Source of the DNA: Symsagittifera roscoffensis
Taxonomy: Eukaryota > Xenacoelomorpha > Acoela > Convolutidae
Direction: 5' to 3'
Assembly: GCF_963678635.1 (NCBI RefSeq)
Contig: NC_087068.1
Coordinates: forward strand, 42,865,649 to 42,929,648
Length of the DNA stretch: 64,000 bases
Under the pieces are notes generated by a model. The model was given only the letters and a program-made list of their open reading frames with translations. It was not told the DNA's origin and ran no database searches. A program made the position numbers and the translations under genes. Each line of letters opens with the position of its first letter. Positions within the stretch are counted from its first letter, which is position 1. Shown in pieces: positions 30,001-45,000 of the stretch.

Positions 30001-33000
30001 CTCCGCTTCGCTTCTGTATTAACAATTCATTTTTTCTGGAAATTGTTGTCGTCTACACCAAATTTACTCCAAATATCGATTAAGACTATAGGCTTTTATT
30101 CAGATTTTTTCATCACACAACGAATAAAAACGGCACAATTTGAAAAAAAAAGAAATTGGTCATTGTTAGGAATTTTCTGTGCTATTTGCTCAGCAACTGG
30201 CTCTTCTTGTTCCAAAAGAGATTTTGTTCTGTGATGCATTGAAAAGTTGTCCTTTAGATGTTTCACCAATCAAAATTCAGATTTGTAAGCTATTTATCGG
30301 CACTTCTCAAAAATGCTCGCTCACAAAAATGCACCCAAATTTGTCTCTGAATTCACAATTGATTTCTGCAAATATTGTCATACATGGTTTGTGTTAGAGA
30401 AACTGCAATCAGTTAATTAAAATATTTTGAACGATTTGATTAACAACTGAGAAAAAGTTTAACTGATAAGTTCGTGAGCAGCCCGAATTAAAGGAGGAAG
30501 AACTATAAAAATCTTTCTTCAAGTCAACAATGACTCGTTTATAATAATAGTGGTCATAGAAATTAAATTTTTGAATGTGTCTTGTTGAATAAAATTTGTT
30601 TATAGGTAGTACGCCGAAAGTTGGAATCAACAGCCAGATCTCTCAAGGAACTTTGCTGGGTGAGTTGTCAGAAATCTACTACGAGATCAGCAAGAAACAC
30701 TATCGCAATGCGAGACTCGCAGGTAATAGTGCTGGAAAAGAACACACTTTGGAGAAGGACATGTTCCTGGAAATACGTGCCAAGTTATGCGGATACAGCG
30801 AGAAAGGAACTCTGTCTCTAGAAGATATACGACTGTGTCTGGACCAGGAGAGGCTGAATTTCAACAGTACTCTGGACTGGCTGACGGAAAATGAGAGAAG
30901 TAGTAGTAACTGCAGTCCATTGTTAAGTGTTACAAGACAGCTGAGTCGACTGTCCAGTCCTTCGCTTTCCCAGCAGTCTTCAATTCAATTATTTTCAAAT
31001 GGGTAAGAAAAGTAGTTGCACTTTGCAAGTGACATAGCTTGTATAATTTGTGTGAACCTATTGCTTTTTTACAACTGAAAAACATCTTCGATAACAAGAT
31101 TTGAAATAGTGTGGAACCAGCCATGTATTTCTAATTTTTGTTGGTCTTTATAGCAGGTACCATGTTTTCTAAGTTTAAAATGCTGAATGTCAGTTTGCAT
31201 GGTTGTACTATTGATGCATCATTTTTGTTGTTAAGTTAAATGATTTGGTTTGAACGAAACAGGAGAAAGATTCATTATGGCAAATTACTTCATGTTCTTG
31301 GCGCTGAACATGAGTTCGATTCAATTTTCAGGTTTGTATATGTAACATATCCGTGAACCTACATTGGTTTTGAAAGAGCGTTGAATGGTTGTGGTGTATC
31401 TTAAAAATACTTCATGATGTTCAAGTTTCGGTGATTTGATTCTTGTTGTGTTCATATGTGGTTTGCAACAGTAATTTTGACCATATCTGAAAACGTTTTC
31501 CTTAAGTGCGTACAAATGTTTTTCCTTCCCAGTTATTCAAAAATTTTCTGCGTGTCCTCACAGTGTTCAAAATGATGAACGTAGTGAGTGCTCTTATAAA
31601 GGTCATGCTGATTTTTTTTTTCAGGAAAAAGTCTAAAAATTGTTCACGCTCAATTTTGATTTTTCGCGGTTTGACTTGTGATTTCTTTTTAAGCTCAGTG
31701 CATTTCCATTGTTAAAAGGAAGGCAAACTCCACTATCGAACATCAAAATTGTAAAAGTCACGAAAAACGTGATCGACTTCTAATTTCGAAAATGGAAATT
31801 AATTGTCAGATTTCCAGCGAAATAAAAGTTTTACCTATTGATCCAGTTTTCTCAAATTAGATCAATTTTAACAAAAAGTGTCGGTCATAAATTGTTCTAC
31901 AAATTCAAAGAGCTCTAAGGCAATCTATTTTTTCTTCGAAATTCAAAATTTGAAGGTTTTTGAAAAAACAAGTATTTTTTTTTTCAGTTTTCTTGCGTTC
32001 ATTACTCTTTTCCAACTGTCAGTTTGCTATAATATCACGATTTGCTGGCCAAATGTGTGAATGTTACCATTTATATGGTTTAAAAAAGATAATTGAATTG
32101 TTTACTATGCAAAGTTTCAAAGCATGTGGATTACTTTTTTTGGTTTTCTCAAACTAAAGTTAAAATTTGGGGTGGGAGTGGAAAGGGTTTTTGTCTATGG
32201 AGGACTAAAATTAGCGTATCTGTTAAATTTCAGCTTGTATATTGCAGTTCGAACGAGAGCAGAATGAACGAAGTGCCATGTCCGAAGCTGCTCAGCTGTA
32301 AAATCGAGGAGATCAAGAAGGCTTACTTCGAAATCACTCATAAGTTGGACCACTTCTACCATGACTTGAGTAGATTGTACAGCAGCAGTATATCGTGGAT
32401 GGATCTGAACTTCTTGCACAGAAGTGAGGAGGCGAGAACTATGTTAAACAGCAAAATATTCTACGATGGTATGCTCTTTAGTATCTGCATTAAAACAGTG
32501 CTTTTTCATAATGAAATTTGTGAAGCGAACAAGATGTACACAGAAAATTTTAAATGGCTTGGCCTAAAACCTTCAGGGTTGGTCAGCTATAGCACTTAAA
32601 GCAAATCTTTTTTATGAGTTTCGAGCAGAAAAAATTATTAAGTGGAGCCTTTTTCATAGTGTTCTTAATTATTTATCGAGAAGTTCGCTTTCAATTGATC
32701 TCTGAATCAGAAGTGCTTCTCTTTCAGGTTAATTACTAGCCGGAGTAAGATTCAGTCTTCGCTTAGATAAATTATATTCATAAATACTTTTAGGTAGTTG
32801 TTCCGAGGAGAGTTCCTTATCATTGGCTGTTAGTAGTGATATAAAACTGAAGAAAATCTTGGACAACTTGGAGTCGATCAATGCATGGTGCTATTTCACA
32901 TTTGCTGCTCTGGAGAAGCTGCACACTTTAGGCAAATTGATCTCAGACAGCGAAACTAGTGCCTTCCAGATTGCAGACCTCAAAGATCAGGTAATCTGAT

Positions 33001-36000
33001 GAATTTTTTTGGTTTCAGTAAGAGCTTTGGAAAAAAAATAATGTGAACTGCTAAAACTTTTTGAGCGTTTTTTTTCGAAATTTTATAAATTTTACCAAAA
33101 AATACGCTCTCGGATCTGAGATTTTGGGGTCATTCCAAAGAACGATCTGTGGGAAGCTCCTTTGCTCACGCGATTAAACCCGAATTTTTTTGAAACAAAA
33201 TGTTATGGCCCTCGGATTTTTGATTTTTTGACCATTTTTTGAAACTTTTTGCCTGTTCTCGAGAATTACCCGCCAAATTATGATTTTTAGGTCCAATCGA
33301 AAATACAGGTTGCGTGAAATCCTACTGATTCTCGGAAATGACAAATCTGATATCTTCTGTTTAATCGACCCAACAGGTTTTTGGAAGCTTGCCCTTATAA
33401 TTTGCTACGCCCAGTTTTTTTTTAGTAAAAATGTTATGACTTTCACACAAGTGAAAGGTTTGAAAATTGGACAGTTTATGGGAGTTTTTTTTACTTTACT
33501 CTTAAATTATTGTGGCAATTATTTAGGAATTTTCTTTACTTTAACTGCCAAGGCCTGCTTTTAGCAGAAAAAAAATACGGATTTCGGACCGTTTTTGAAT
33601 TTTGACCGTTTTTTAGCAAATTTTTGAATTTTCTTAGAAACTACCCTATCAAATCTGACATGAAATTTTTATCGAAAGAAGCGGTTGCGCGAATTTTTCC
33701 GGCGGAACGGCTACTCCTTAATTTTTGTAAGAGAAAGGCTAGGTCTTTGGGCGAATTCCAAAATCTTTACTTTTACTAAGCAATGTGTTATAGTACGAAC
33801 TTTCTTTTTTTGCAACCTAAGTCGCAAATGTTGTTGCGACGAAATGTGTTCATTTTGATCAATAACCAGCTTTTAAGTACAGCCAATGCTAAGGATATTA
33901 GCAGAGACTGTTATATTACAAATAGCACTTTATTTTCAAGGTATCACGGATCTGTAGCGTAGAGATAGGGAAGGAGACCCATGTCAAAATAAGAGGGTTC
34001 GAACCTCGGCAGGGTCGGATGTTTTGAAATTTTTTGAATAATAGTTAAAATGCCTCCGCTTTATAAATTGAGGCATATAAGTTGGTTTTTTTTCAAATTG
34101 ACCGGTACTGATAGTGCCTCATAATTGGCGAGCGTCACTTAAGAAATTTTGTAGACTCCAAGTTTTACTCGTTCAGTTTTTCCCAGTAGCGTTATCGGTC
34201 ATATTTGCTTGTGTATGCGAAGTGCAACTTTGTCTTCTATAAAGGCTTAATTACCTAATATTGCGATAGTTGAAAGATAAAGATATTAATCCTTTTGTGA
34301 TTTCAGAGGGGAGGTTTCAGAATTTTATAGCTTGAAATTTTATTGTTAACAATTTTATTGTTAACAATTATTGTTAATATCCTTTCTGATAGTGCCTCAT
34401 AATTGGCTTGCGTCACTTAGCAATTATGTAAGCTCATAACTGGCGAGCGTCACTTAGGAAAATTTGTAGACTCAAAGTTTTACCCGTTCAGTTTTTCCCA
34501 GTAGCGTTATCGGTCATATTTGCTTGTGTATGCGAAGTGCAACTTTGTCTTCTATAAAGGCTTAATTACCTAATATTGCGATAGTTGAAAGATAAAGATG
34601 TTAATCCTTTTGTGATTTCAGAGGGGAGGTTTCAGAATTTTATAGCTTGAAGTTTTATTGTTAACAATTCTCTTTGACCAATATTGTCCGCTAAGTTGCC
34701 AAAGTTGTCAGTTAGTTCGATAAGTTTTTCTCAATGCTCGTTCAATACTGGTGTCTGCGTTACTAGACATGTTTTCCTCAAATTGAAACTGATTTGAGTG
34801 AAACAAATCAAATTTTTGTAGATATAGTTTTTTTGGGCTTGCAATTTTTTTTATTGACTTATTGGCTTCCGTCTTATTATCTTACCGCCTGCTTACAATC
34901 CTATGTTTGTGGGGGTACTGAAAGGTGTGCGAAGCTCCGCTTCCACTTAGCATCTTTGTCAAATTATCTGTTTGTTACGTTCTATTTTTGTTGCTGCTCA
35001 GAATGCCAACTAAATTCTTTGAACAAAACAAAAAATGGAAGTTTAATCATTTCGGTTTTGTTTCAGAGACCTGCTCGGTCAATCATTAGCATGTCGGATT
35101 TTGTGTCGAGAAACGACGACTTTCGGTATATGGATATAGGTGAGTAAACAGTACACTTTCTACGAGTAATCAAGTATTTTTTTTCGTGTATAGCAAATCA
35201 ATGATTAAAAGTGTTTTTCTGCCAGTAGAGTTTCTTGTTTTCATCAGTGGTAAGCAAGCGGTGTGGATTTTCTAGATTTTTCCGCAACCGTTTGCAAGCA
35301 AGTGATATAAGTCTGACAGTTGGGTCTAAAAACGGATTCAACTATTAAAGTGAAATGTTCCAAAAACGTTATTACTCTTTGTTACTTACCGTTCGCCGAA
35401 CGCATTAAGGTCCATAAAAATGTCTTTAGTGACTCATGTTTAGATCAGTGACCCAACTATCATACTTTTACCGTCGTTATTGATTTATATTTAGACAGTC
35501 AACTGAAGACTTTCGCGGAGACGAATGCAGACTATGCTTCTATCTTGCCCTTCGACTTCAGAACAATTGACCGGAAAAAGACCAAAGAGGGTTTAAGTGA
35601 CAGATACAGGTACAAGGGACCACTGATGCTGGTCAAGTCAAAGCTACACGAGCTCCTCTTGAAAATGAGAGAGGCGCTCATTTGTGAAATGCGTGCAGAA
35701 AACGACCTAGCCTCCAGGTAGAACTATAACTTAAAAAATAAATTTAATTTATAGATCAAGTGTAATTTGAAAATTAAATTTTTCCATTAGTTTTGATAGT
35801 TAAATGCTACATCTACCATAATATTCTAGCCTTGAATTTTAAGTTAGGTTAAATTGGCTGCGACTGCTGCACCACTACAGAAGTTGATTACCATTATAGA
35901 AGAATGCTAAACGAAGAATGTCGCAATATATTTGCGTCTGAAAAAATTGCCTGTTTTCCATTAAGGTTATATATCTAATTCACAGGTTCTACAACAGTGG

Positions 36001-39000
36001 AGAACAAAGCAGGGTTATAGTGCTTAACGACAAGAGCTTCTCGTTTTTTGACTTCACGGAGTTTGCTGACAATTCATCACAAAATTACGAGCTGCAGATA
36101 TTCGACAACCAATATCTACAAGAAGTTTGCAATGGCTTACCTTCGAAATCAAAACAGGCGGCGCCTATCAACTACAATCCCCCTGTCGATTTGCCATCTC
36201 TGCTATACTTATACGTGTACCTTCTGCGGCTGGAACGAAGTATCTGTGCTATTCAGATTCACGACTTGAAGAGTAAACTTCGGCTCGACGACAGTCCGGC
36301 AGCAACGTGCGATCGGGTGGAGCCAGAGAGAACAAAGTGCGATGCCTGGTGAATATTATCTTGGTAGCAGTATCTGAGAAAGTGTACATATCGAAGCTCA
36401 TTATGCCATTCATTGGAAACCTCGAGTTTGAGGCACAGGTAAGAGTTTTCTTGGTATTAATGGGTTTTTTATGTGTTTCCTTTTTTTGGTGTGAATGAAA
36501 GGTTTGCTTGCTGCGTCAGTAGTTTCTGAAACTTACTAAGTTTGAAGCATGAAATTTTTGCATTCGAATCTATCTTAAAAAGATGAGTCATACATGCGCA
36601 TAGCTTTGACCTTTCTTCGCTAATTTTAAGTTGGCCTCTATCTGAATTGCCTGCATGTGTTTAGATGGAAAACGAACAGGTAAACATTCACTAACTTCTC
36701 TACTCATCATAGTTTTCTTCAGAACTTGACTTACCTGTTCGGTACTGGTTCTGTTCCACTATTGCTGTTTTGTGGCGTGAATCTCATTCTTGTTTTTCGT
36801 TGCTCAATATATCGATCTAATTCAAAACTTGGCTGTTTGTTCTCACGTTCATCAATCCAGGATCTTGAGTAGCTCATCTCTTCATATCATAATGAACCTT
36901 GCGATAAGCAAGGGCTTTGCAACCGGGTACTAGACGTTTTTTTTCCTGTAAACAAATTTGTCCACTGGACTCATCTCTACCTTGTTTCATAATGCATTCA
37001 AATTTCTCAGCCTTGGCGGCCAACTTAGCCTGGAGGAAACGAATATGCCTGGGCCGGCATAGGTCGTGCGGTCGAATCTAACCTATAATTGTTTTTTTTT
37101 TTCAAACGGGAAAGATTCCTTCAAATTAAATTGTCGGCCAATTATTTGTCGTCTTAGTTGTCACATCTTGAAATTGTTTTTTTTTTCTGAGCGCATTTCT
37201 TCAATATTGTGTTTTTGTGTTTGATTTAAGCCTACATATTGTAATTTTACTTACCTTAATTTCGAGTTTTCTTTTTTGAATTTTTTCGTTACATCGGCCT
37301 TATGACCTAATTTTTGGCCGTTTCAAGATAAACATAGTTTTAGCACTCCCCTCCGCATTTTTCAAGTTGGTTGTACGTTTACCAATTGGTTAGTTGAAAT
37401 TTCTTTTCCGTTTTGGAAATTTTTTCATTTTGTGCAAAAATTTTAGTTTTCTCAGAAACTTCTCCTGATTTCAAAAAAGGGTATCAAGTGAAAGACCGCT
37501 TTGTGTGCGTTTGTAGTCCCCTAGAGTCTATTTATTTACTTGAACCCTCTGCCTTCGAGAAAGTGTGTCTGAATATTTAACTCATATTTTAGATTTATTT
37601 CATTTTTTCGAAAATTACCCCTCAAATATGAGTTTTTGGATTCAATGAATTGAGCCATTTTGAAAAGCTTCCCTGCTCCCTGCATAAGTGGCTACGAAAA
37701 TTTTTTTTGCACAAAGATATGGGTCTTGGAATAGTCAAGTTTTTGATTTTGACAGTTTTGTGAATCTTTTCGACTTTTCTCACAAATTAAACCCTCAAAT
37801 CCGATTTTGTGGGCTCAAGGAGATAACGGGTTGTAGAAAGCTCCTCTGCATTAGCGGACAATAACAAAAAGTGTCACTCAAGAAGTTATCGCCCTCTGAA
37901 AATTCAAAGTTTTGGTTTTTTGACCGTTTCTTCTTGAATATTCTTTCGAATATTCTCAAAAACTACCCTGCCATGCCTGAGATTTTGGCTTCAATTCTCA
38001 CAACGGCTTTCGGGAAGCGCATTTCCGTATGCGAATACACCCAAATTTTTTTGACTCCAAAAGTTTTGGCCCTCGGAACAGTTAAAACTTTGATTTTGTG
38101 ACTGATTTTTAAGAATGTTTTTGACTTTTCGCGAAAACTACCCTCCCGGATTCACAGGTTTCGTGAATCCCTTCTGCATAACGTTTCTAAATAATTTTTT
38201 TTCTCAAAAAATCCATGATTCTCGGAATTGTCAAGTTTTATTTGCTGACCGTTTTTTGGAATTTTCTCGCTAACTATCCCGCCAAATCTGATATTATAGT
38301 CTCAATCGAATGAATAGGTTGTTAAGGGCCTTTCTTGTTAAATGCCCAGTTTGTTTAAGAATAAATTTATGGCCTTCAATAAGTCAAAGTTTTGAATCTG
38401 AAATTTTTTTGCAAACTTATTGACTTTACGCAAAAACCACCGGTTCAATTCTCAGGTTGTATTCAATCGAGAAACCATGCATTGGAAATCTTCTCTGCTT
38501 AAGCGGCCATAACCTGCTGTTTGAAGAAAAATGTTATGGATTTTGGAAAGTCTGTTGAACGTTTTTTAGAACTTTCGACCGTTCTTTGGAAACTCTTTGA
38601 ATTTTCCTATTTTGTACATAACAAATCTGAGATAAGAAATTCCATTGAAAGAACGGGGTGCGATAATTGTATCTGCAGAAGTGGCGATTCTTTAATTTTT
38701 TGTAAGAGAAATTCATCTCCTTGGGAAAAGTGATTATCTCTAAGTTTCTTACTCTTCTTTATTATTTTAGTAGAGAATCAACTAAGGATTTTGGCAAAGT
38801 CCAATTTTTTTCGTGCCGCATCAGTAGCAAATTCATTCAATTTCAAACACGTGCCTCCCGCTTTAGCTGGGCCAGTAGTTGTTTGTTATCGAGACATACG
38901 AAAACTATTGTTCACCAAGCTTTTTCAACATCAAAATTTTTTTCCAGTTTTTTTATCTTTCTTTTATGCTGCGCCTCTGTTATGAGTGATAACGTTGTGA

Positions 39001-42000
39001 GGGCTCTTATATAGGTCTTGGTGATTTTTTTTTGTTTGTTTTCAGAAAAAAGTTATAAAATTTGTTCACGCTCAGTTTTGATTTTTCGCGGTTCGACTTG
39101 TGATTTCTTTTTAAGTTAAGTGCATTTACATTGTTAAAACGAAGGCAAAATCCACTATCGAACATCAAAAATGTAAAGGTCACGAAAAACGTGATCGACC
39201 TCTTATTTCGAAAATGGAAATTAATTATCAGATATCCCAGTGAAATAAAAGTTTTGCCTATTGATCCAGTTTTCTCAAATTGGTTTGATTTTATTACAAA
39301 ATTGTCCATCATAAATTGTTCTACAATTTCAAAGAGCTTTAAGGGCATCAATTTTTTTTCTCCGAAATTCAAAAGTTGAAGATTTTTGGGAAAAAAATTA
39401 GTCAGTTTTTGTTTCAGTTTCATTGCTTTCATTTGCCTTTGTTGTAAATGTTGATGTGTGCGTTAGAATTAGTGGCTATGTTTCTTTTCCCCCTTTACAT
39501 CATATACAAACGTTTATATGGTGTTAATAACGGTTAAGTGTTATGCCAAGAGCACATATGTTTGCATTTAGGATCTCTGTAACTGTACCCCTACGTGCCA
39601 AGTGAAAAAATTCTTCCTGATAAAGGACTAAGTAGCGAAATATTGAAGTTTCCCTTGTAACGAAATACTAAGTTTCCCTAGTAGCAAAATATTAAAGTTT
39701 CCCTAGTAACGAAGGTTAAGGGGGGGGGGGGCGGAAACAGCAAGAGCTCAATTTACTAATGTTACTCCCATTGGTTCAAATATTAGACATTCAGTTGGAT
39801 TCTGAGCATTTATTTATCCTCTTCTCGGGCGTTTTGTGTGCATCAAGTTTGTCTCCGTATGTGTTTTGTTGTGTGTTGCAGCGTCCTGACCTGTTTTCGG
39901 AGACATATCAGTATGAGATGCTGCTCAGAGAGGCCTTCTCAGACTACTCTAGCTACTTCTACAAGAACTTCACCAGCAGATCCTCATCCGCCTCCTCAGC
40001 CTCAGGATCCTTCGCCACATCGCCGACCAATGAAAATGTATCGAGGTAAACAGAAGTGCGAGTTCGCTGTACAGGCATTACATTTATTTCTCTAAATTGT
40101 TGCTTGACTAAGTGAGAAAGAACAAAGTTGAGGCAAAATAAGGTTAGAAAGAATAAGTTGTCAACTAATTGATCTCATATATCTCCCTTATCTAGGCGGC
40201 AATTAAAGCTAGGACGAGTTCTTCGCCGTTTCACTTTCTTTTTTCGGGTAGAACGGTGAGCAAAATTTCATCCAGCGTGGTGTTTCGTTTGAAGTACACT
40301 AGTATAAAATATGTCTTCAACGAGCGCATTGGTAAGATTTGTTCTTTTTACAATCAGTTCATGTTTATTTGCTATTTCCTGTTTTATACCTAGAGTAAAG
40401 CCTCCTGATAGTCTTCCTCTTCCGTTTTTTTTTTCGTTTTGCGCAAAAAAGCATTTTTCGCTTTGCGCAGAAAAACACGTCGGTTTTCAGAGATATATCA
40501 GAGGTGCTCTTCGTTTCTACTAACAGCAATATCTCAGGCTTTTTTTAATCAAGTTCTCGTGTACTTGCAATGTGGTCTTTATCCCTCCTGCTCCTTAAAA
40601 GGATTGATAGGTCTTGTTCTTAGTTGATACTGAATCTCTCATTCTTCTTCAGACATATCACGTTGAATGTAAACGACTTTACACTTGCGATCAGCTTAGT
40701 GTATTATCACGAATCTTCTCTTTTTTTCTAACCTAACTCGCAAAGAAAACGCTCATTAAAAGTGTTCCTTTATTTTGCAGTTTCACTGTAGCATTGGAAA
40801 TTGCATAGCGTCTGTTCTCTGCTTTGTGATAGTTTTTGGTGTCTGTAAAGATTCTGTGGCTGAGTGGTGGCTAGTGTGTGAGACTCTTCATCTCTAGGTC
40901 GCTCTTTCGAATCTCAGAGGTAGCCGAACTTTTACTAATTCGAGGCTTATTTAGCCGCTTTTTATTGTGTTGTCGCAACTCTTTGCGAAGCGAAGCCTCG
41001 CCTTTGTGTTTACACTTGCGAAGCGAGTGTATTAGTACGAACCTTCTTTTTTTTCAACCTAAGTCGCAAATATTGGTGCCACTTTTGGGCACCTTTAAAG
41101 CTTTTTTATAGCATGTGCTTTGACATTTGAATAGTAATAAATTAACACAGTAGATGCATTGTTAGTTTATCAAAGAATCGAAAACAGTGATTTGATTCAA
41201 ACAACATAATAATAATGAAAACTCGATTTCAGAGGTTTTCTAACTCAATATATCTTGCATTTTTTGAATTGCATAATTTATATATAATGCGGCTTTATGC
41301 TTTACGGTATTTTACATGCAAAGTTAGTGTGGATGTCTTTAGTTTAGTATATTTCAAATCATTACTTGCAAAATTGAGTCTTTTTGTATTTTGGTGTCAT
41401 TTTTGCTGAATGGCATTGGCAATTTATTAGCATATGTAGCTGGTTTATTCATGACTACTTTTTGTCGCTTGTTCAGCTTTCGTGGCTGAGTGGATAGTGT
41501 GTGAGACTCAAAATCTTTGATTACAGTAGGTCTTAGATTCGAATCCTACACGGTTTTTGGTAATTCGAGGCTTATTTCTACTTTTTCTTATTTAACTTGA
41601 TAGAGCTGCTTTTTGGTCGTGCTCTCGCATCTGTGTTTATTCTTGCTTTTCTTTTATTTCGCATTTCGAAGAATACTTTGTCTATTTTTGAATGACATCA
41701 GCAGGAGCTGCAGACCAGTGTTATTTACTGTGACTTTTCGTTTTTGATTTCAATATCTTTAACTTCAATGTTCTCAATATTTTCCTTGGCAAGCTCTGTG
41801 TCAGTTTTTTTTTCTGGATTGGTCCCTGATACTAACTTTTTCACTCCTTTTTCTTGATCTTTTTCTAACTTCTTAATGTTGGACTAAATTTCGAGATACG
41901 TAGGTTTTTGGGGATTTTCATGGTTCTATGTGGCCTATTTTTTCTTCAATTTTATCTACTTTTTCGAGTTTTTGTTCAATTTCTTCATTGCTTTCTGTGT

Positions 42001-45000
42001 TGTCTGTGCTAGTACTATCTTCATTTTTTTTTTCATTTCTATTTCTTGGTGTTGATATTTTTTTATAGAAACAGAATCCGCACAAAAAATGTTCGCGTTT
42101 TGTTACTTCTGATTTACCCTCTGGTACCAATACAGACGAAACAATGTAAGTATTAAGTAAATTGCCTGTTTTTGCTGAGGTCTTACATAATTTTCCTTTA
42201 GGCTGCTTCAACTCATTTTTTTTTATTTCTTAGAATTTTATGTCACTCCTACGTAATCTGGTCTTTCAAAAATTGGGCCTTATTGAGGTCTTATCTCTTA
42301 AACTGTCACTACTAGAACATGCTTGTTTCCTCGGCTTTTGTCGGTTTGGTTAATTCAAAACGCAAATGGGACCGTTTAAAATTTTTGGTACTCCTGGATC
42401 GATTGTTTATTTTGGTAAAAATGACCGTTGGAACAAAGGGACTTAACTGTTTTAATCGGTTGTTTTGCCGGTGTTTGCGAACTGCAGCTTGGCTTAAGGT
42501 AAAATACAACGGTTATTTTTTAGGTATTTATAAAGTAAACAAGGATGGCTGGTTGCTGTGCAAGTAGCACAGAATGTTCCGACCATTTTGTTAAAAAAAT
42601 ACGACAAAAATTTTCTTTTTTTTTTCAAAATGGTGTCATTTTTTTTATAAACCCCGGGCCAGCTCTCACCTTGGACCTTTTTTTAACCCGTGGGGGAGAG
42701 AGACCTCATCTATTTTCTGTTGTTTTTTTTGTGTGCGTGATAAAAGGATCAGTCGGAAGCCTAGGACTTAGATAAACTCGAGTCACAGTAACATAGGAAA
42801 ATTTTGCGACGTTTTTTGTCAATTAAGGACCAGAAAAATTTTGTATAATTTAAAAAAATCATTATTTTTTTAATTTTCTTTTCTATTAGAAAATGTTTTG
42901 GATTCGAAGCTAAAAAAAACTTTCAAAAACGATGCTAAAAAACTTTCAAAAATTGTACTGCATTAAAACAAAAGTTTTGCGGCTTATCCTACTATAATAA
43001 AACTGCTCGCTCGCTTTTTCTCGAAATTGGGTCAATGTTTTGAAATTTGTTCATGCTGGAATCAGAGCTGGAAGGGCTTCAATATGATATATCACTGCAC
43101 TCAATCTGATGTGTATCTGACCCGGTACTAGACTTTTTTCCCGTAAATGGTTTCAGAATGATAAATATTTAGAAAGAAGTTTGAAATGGTAAATTTACAC
43201 ATATGCACCTTATGCAGCCTACTTGTTTTGCCTGTATAAGGCTTGCATTGTAGAAGTTATATGCAAATCTTTTAATAATTTTTTAACTTAAAATATTTCG
43301 GCTGTTTTTCAGCTCATAAAGTGTTGTCTTTAATTCTGTCGGCTGATTGCCCTATGTGTTTTTTCATTTGCTTACAGTCATTTTTAAAATTTAATTAAAG
43401 TTTGATCAAGTCTTTTTGGAAGTGTGAAATGGCTTCTGCGACTTCTTCGAAAAACGTTGGAAAAAATCTTGAAAAAATTTTTCGAAATTTTTGTCGAGTT
43501 TTTTTTTGAAATTTTTTATCGTGTTTTTTTTCAATAACGCTGAGTTCGGATTTTTTCCTCGATACTTTTTGGTCGGTCTGCTGTTCTTATCATACTATTT
43601 TCGGCGAAGGTAGTTCAAGTCATTTGTTTGTTCGCAATTTTCTTAGTGTAACTTTCAATCAATTTTTTCCTCAATTGATTTTGTTTTGCTTTGAGTGCTT
43701 TGTAGCTTCTATATTTTTGTAGAACGATAAATTCTCTAATCAAGAGACTCGGTTTTAAGAGGCCTTTAGTGCTCTCAGATCACAAATTACCTTTAATTTG
43801 TTGTATTCATATTTCGCTCTTATTTTGCTCGATATTTGTTTCTTGTACACTTAATGCTTTTCTTCCTTCTGTAGAGTGTTTTTTTATTTACAATTCAAAT
43901 TTAGGTAGGCTTATGTGATATAGGTGTTTCGTTTTTTTTACCTATCAAATTTTGATTAAAGCGACAAAAAATGAAATGAGCGACACGTTTTTTGGCTAGC
44001 CTTTTTATTTTGGATAGTTTTTTTGTCTTAAATTGTTTGGACTTAGTTCAGAGCAACTTTTCGTCCTAATTCCGCGTGATATTTTAAATTTTTTGCGTGC
44101 TAATCAATTTAAATTGATGGCACAACGAATTTTTGACAAATTCAAATGTTTCAACATTGTCTGCTTTTTATGCTTGCAATAAGCAAGCGTTATCAAACTG
44201 GAATATAGACTTTGTTATATATAGAATCAGTTGAATCACTTGCTGAGGAGGAGGAGGCTTCTTTTCTATGAAGCTGACTTCTTTTCACTTATGTTCTCTT
44301 CTGTTAACATTTCAGGTTACTTCCCCTTGGCCTGGTAGATCAATTGTCTTTGTATCCTTAAGTCTGGGGTTCGAGTCGTGGCCGGACCTTTTTTTTCAGT
44401 ACCAAGGAAATTGAAAAAAAAATCCGAGAAAATTGAATTGCTGGTTTTCCGTTTGTTTGCTCAAATTTTGTCGGCTAAATTGACACAACGGATTTTGCTT
44501 GTGCTGTAGACGATTTTCATTATAGTTGCAAGTGCAAGTGTTGTTAATTTTAATTTCAAGGGGGACTAGAAAGATTTTAGAATAATTTTCATAAAATGTT
44601 TTTTTTCGAGGTTCAATTGGTGTCTGCTCAAAGGTTGTCGGCTTAGTTTTCACAAACCTGATTTTTTTTGCTCTAAGCAACCTTCATTGTAGTTGCAAGT
44701 GCAAGTGCTGTTCATTCTAGTTTCAAGGGGGACTTAGAGGTTTAAAAGAAAAATCTAATTATCGTTTTTTTTTTCGGTTCAGGTGTTTTCAGCTCAAAGA
44801 TTGTTGGCTTTGTTGCCACATCACTGATTTATCTTGCGCAGTAATCAACTTTGATTATAGTTGCAAGTGTTGTCCATTGTTGTTTAAGGTTGGACTTTAA
44901 TTTTTTCGATATAATCATAAGTTTTTTTTGGCTCAACTTGTGTCTGCTCAAAGATTGTCGGCTTGTTTCTTTCGTAAATTTTGTTCCATTGCTGCTGTTT

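Noticed and set aside
33949-34020. Functional tRNA gene
   Set aside because: The B box is good, but I could not build a proper acceptor stem and anticodon arm; treated as a SINE-like relic.
41918-42211. Intact minus-strand gene
   Set aside because: Short, with a needed frame change to extend it and no recognisable family; kept only as a low-confidence remnant.
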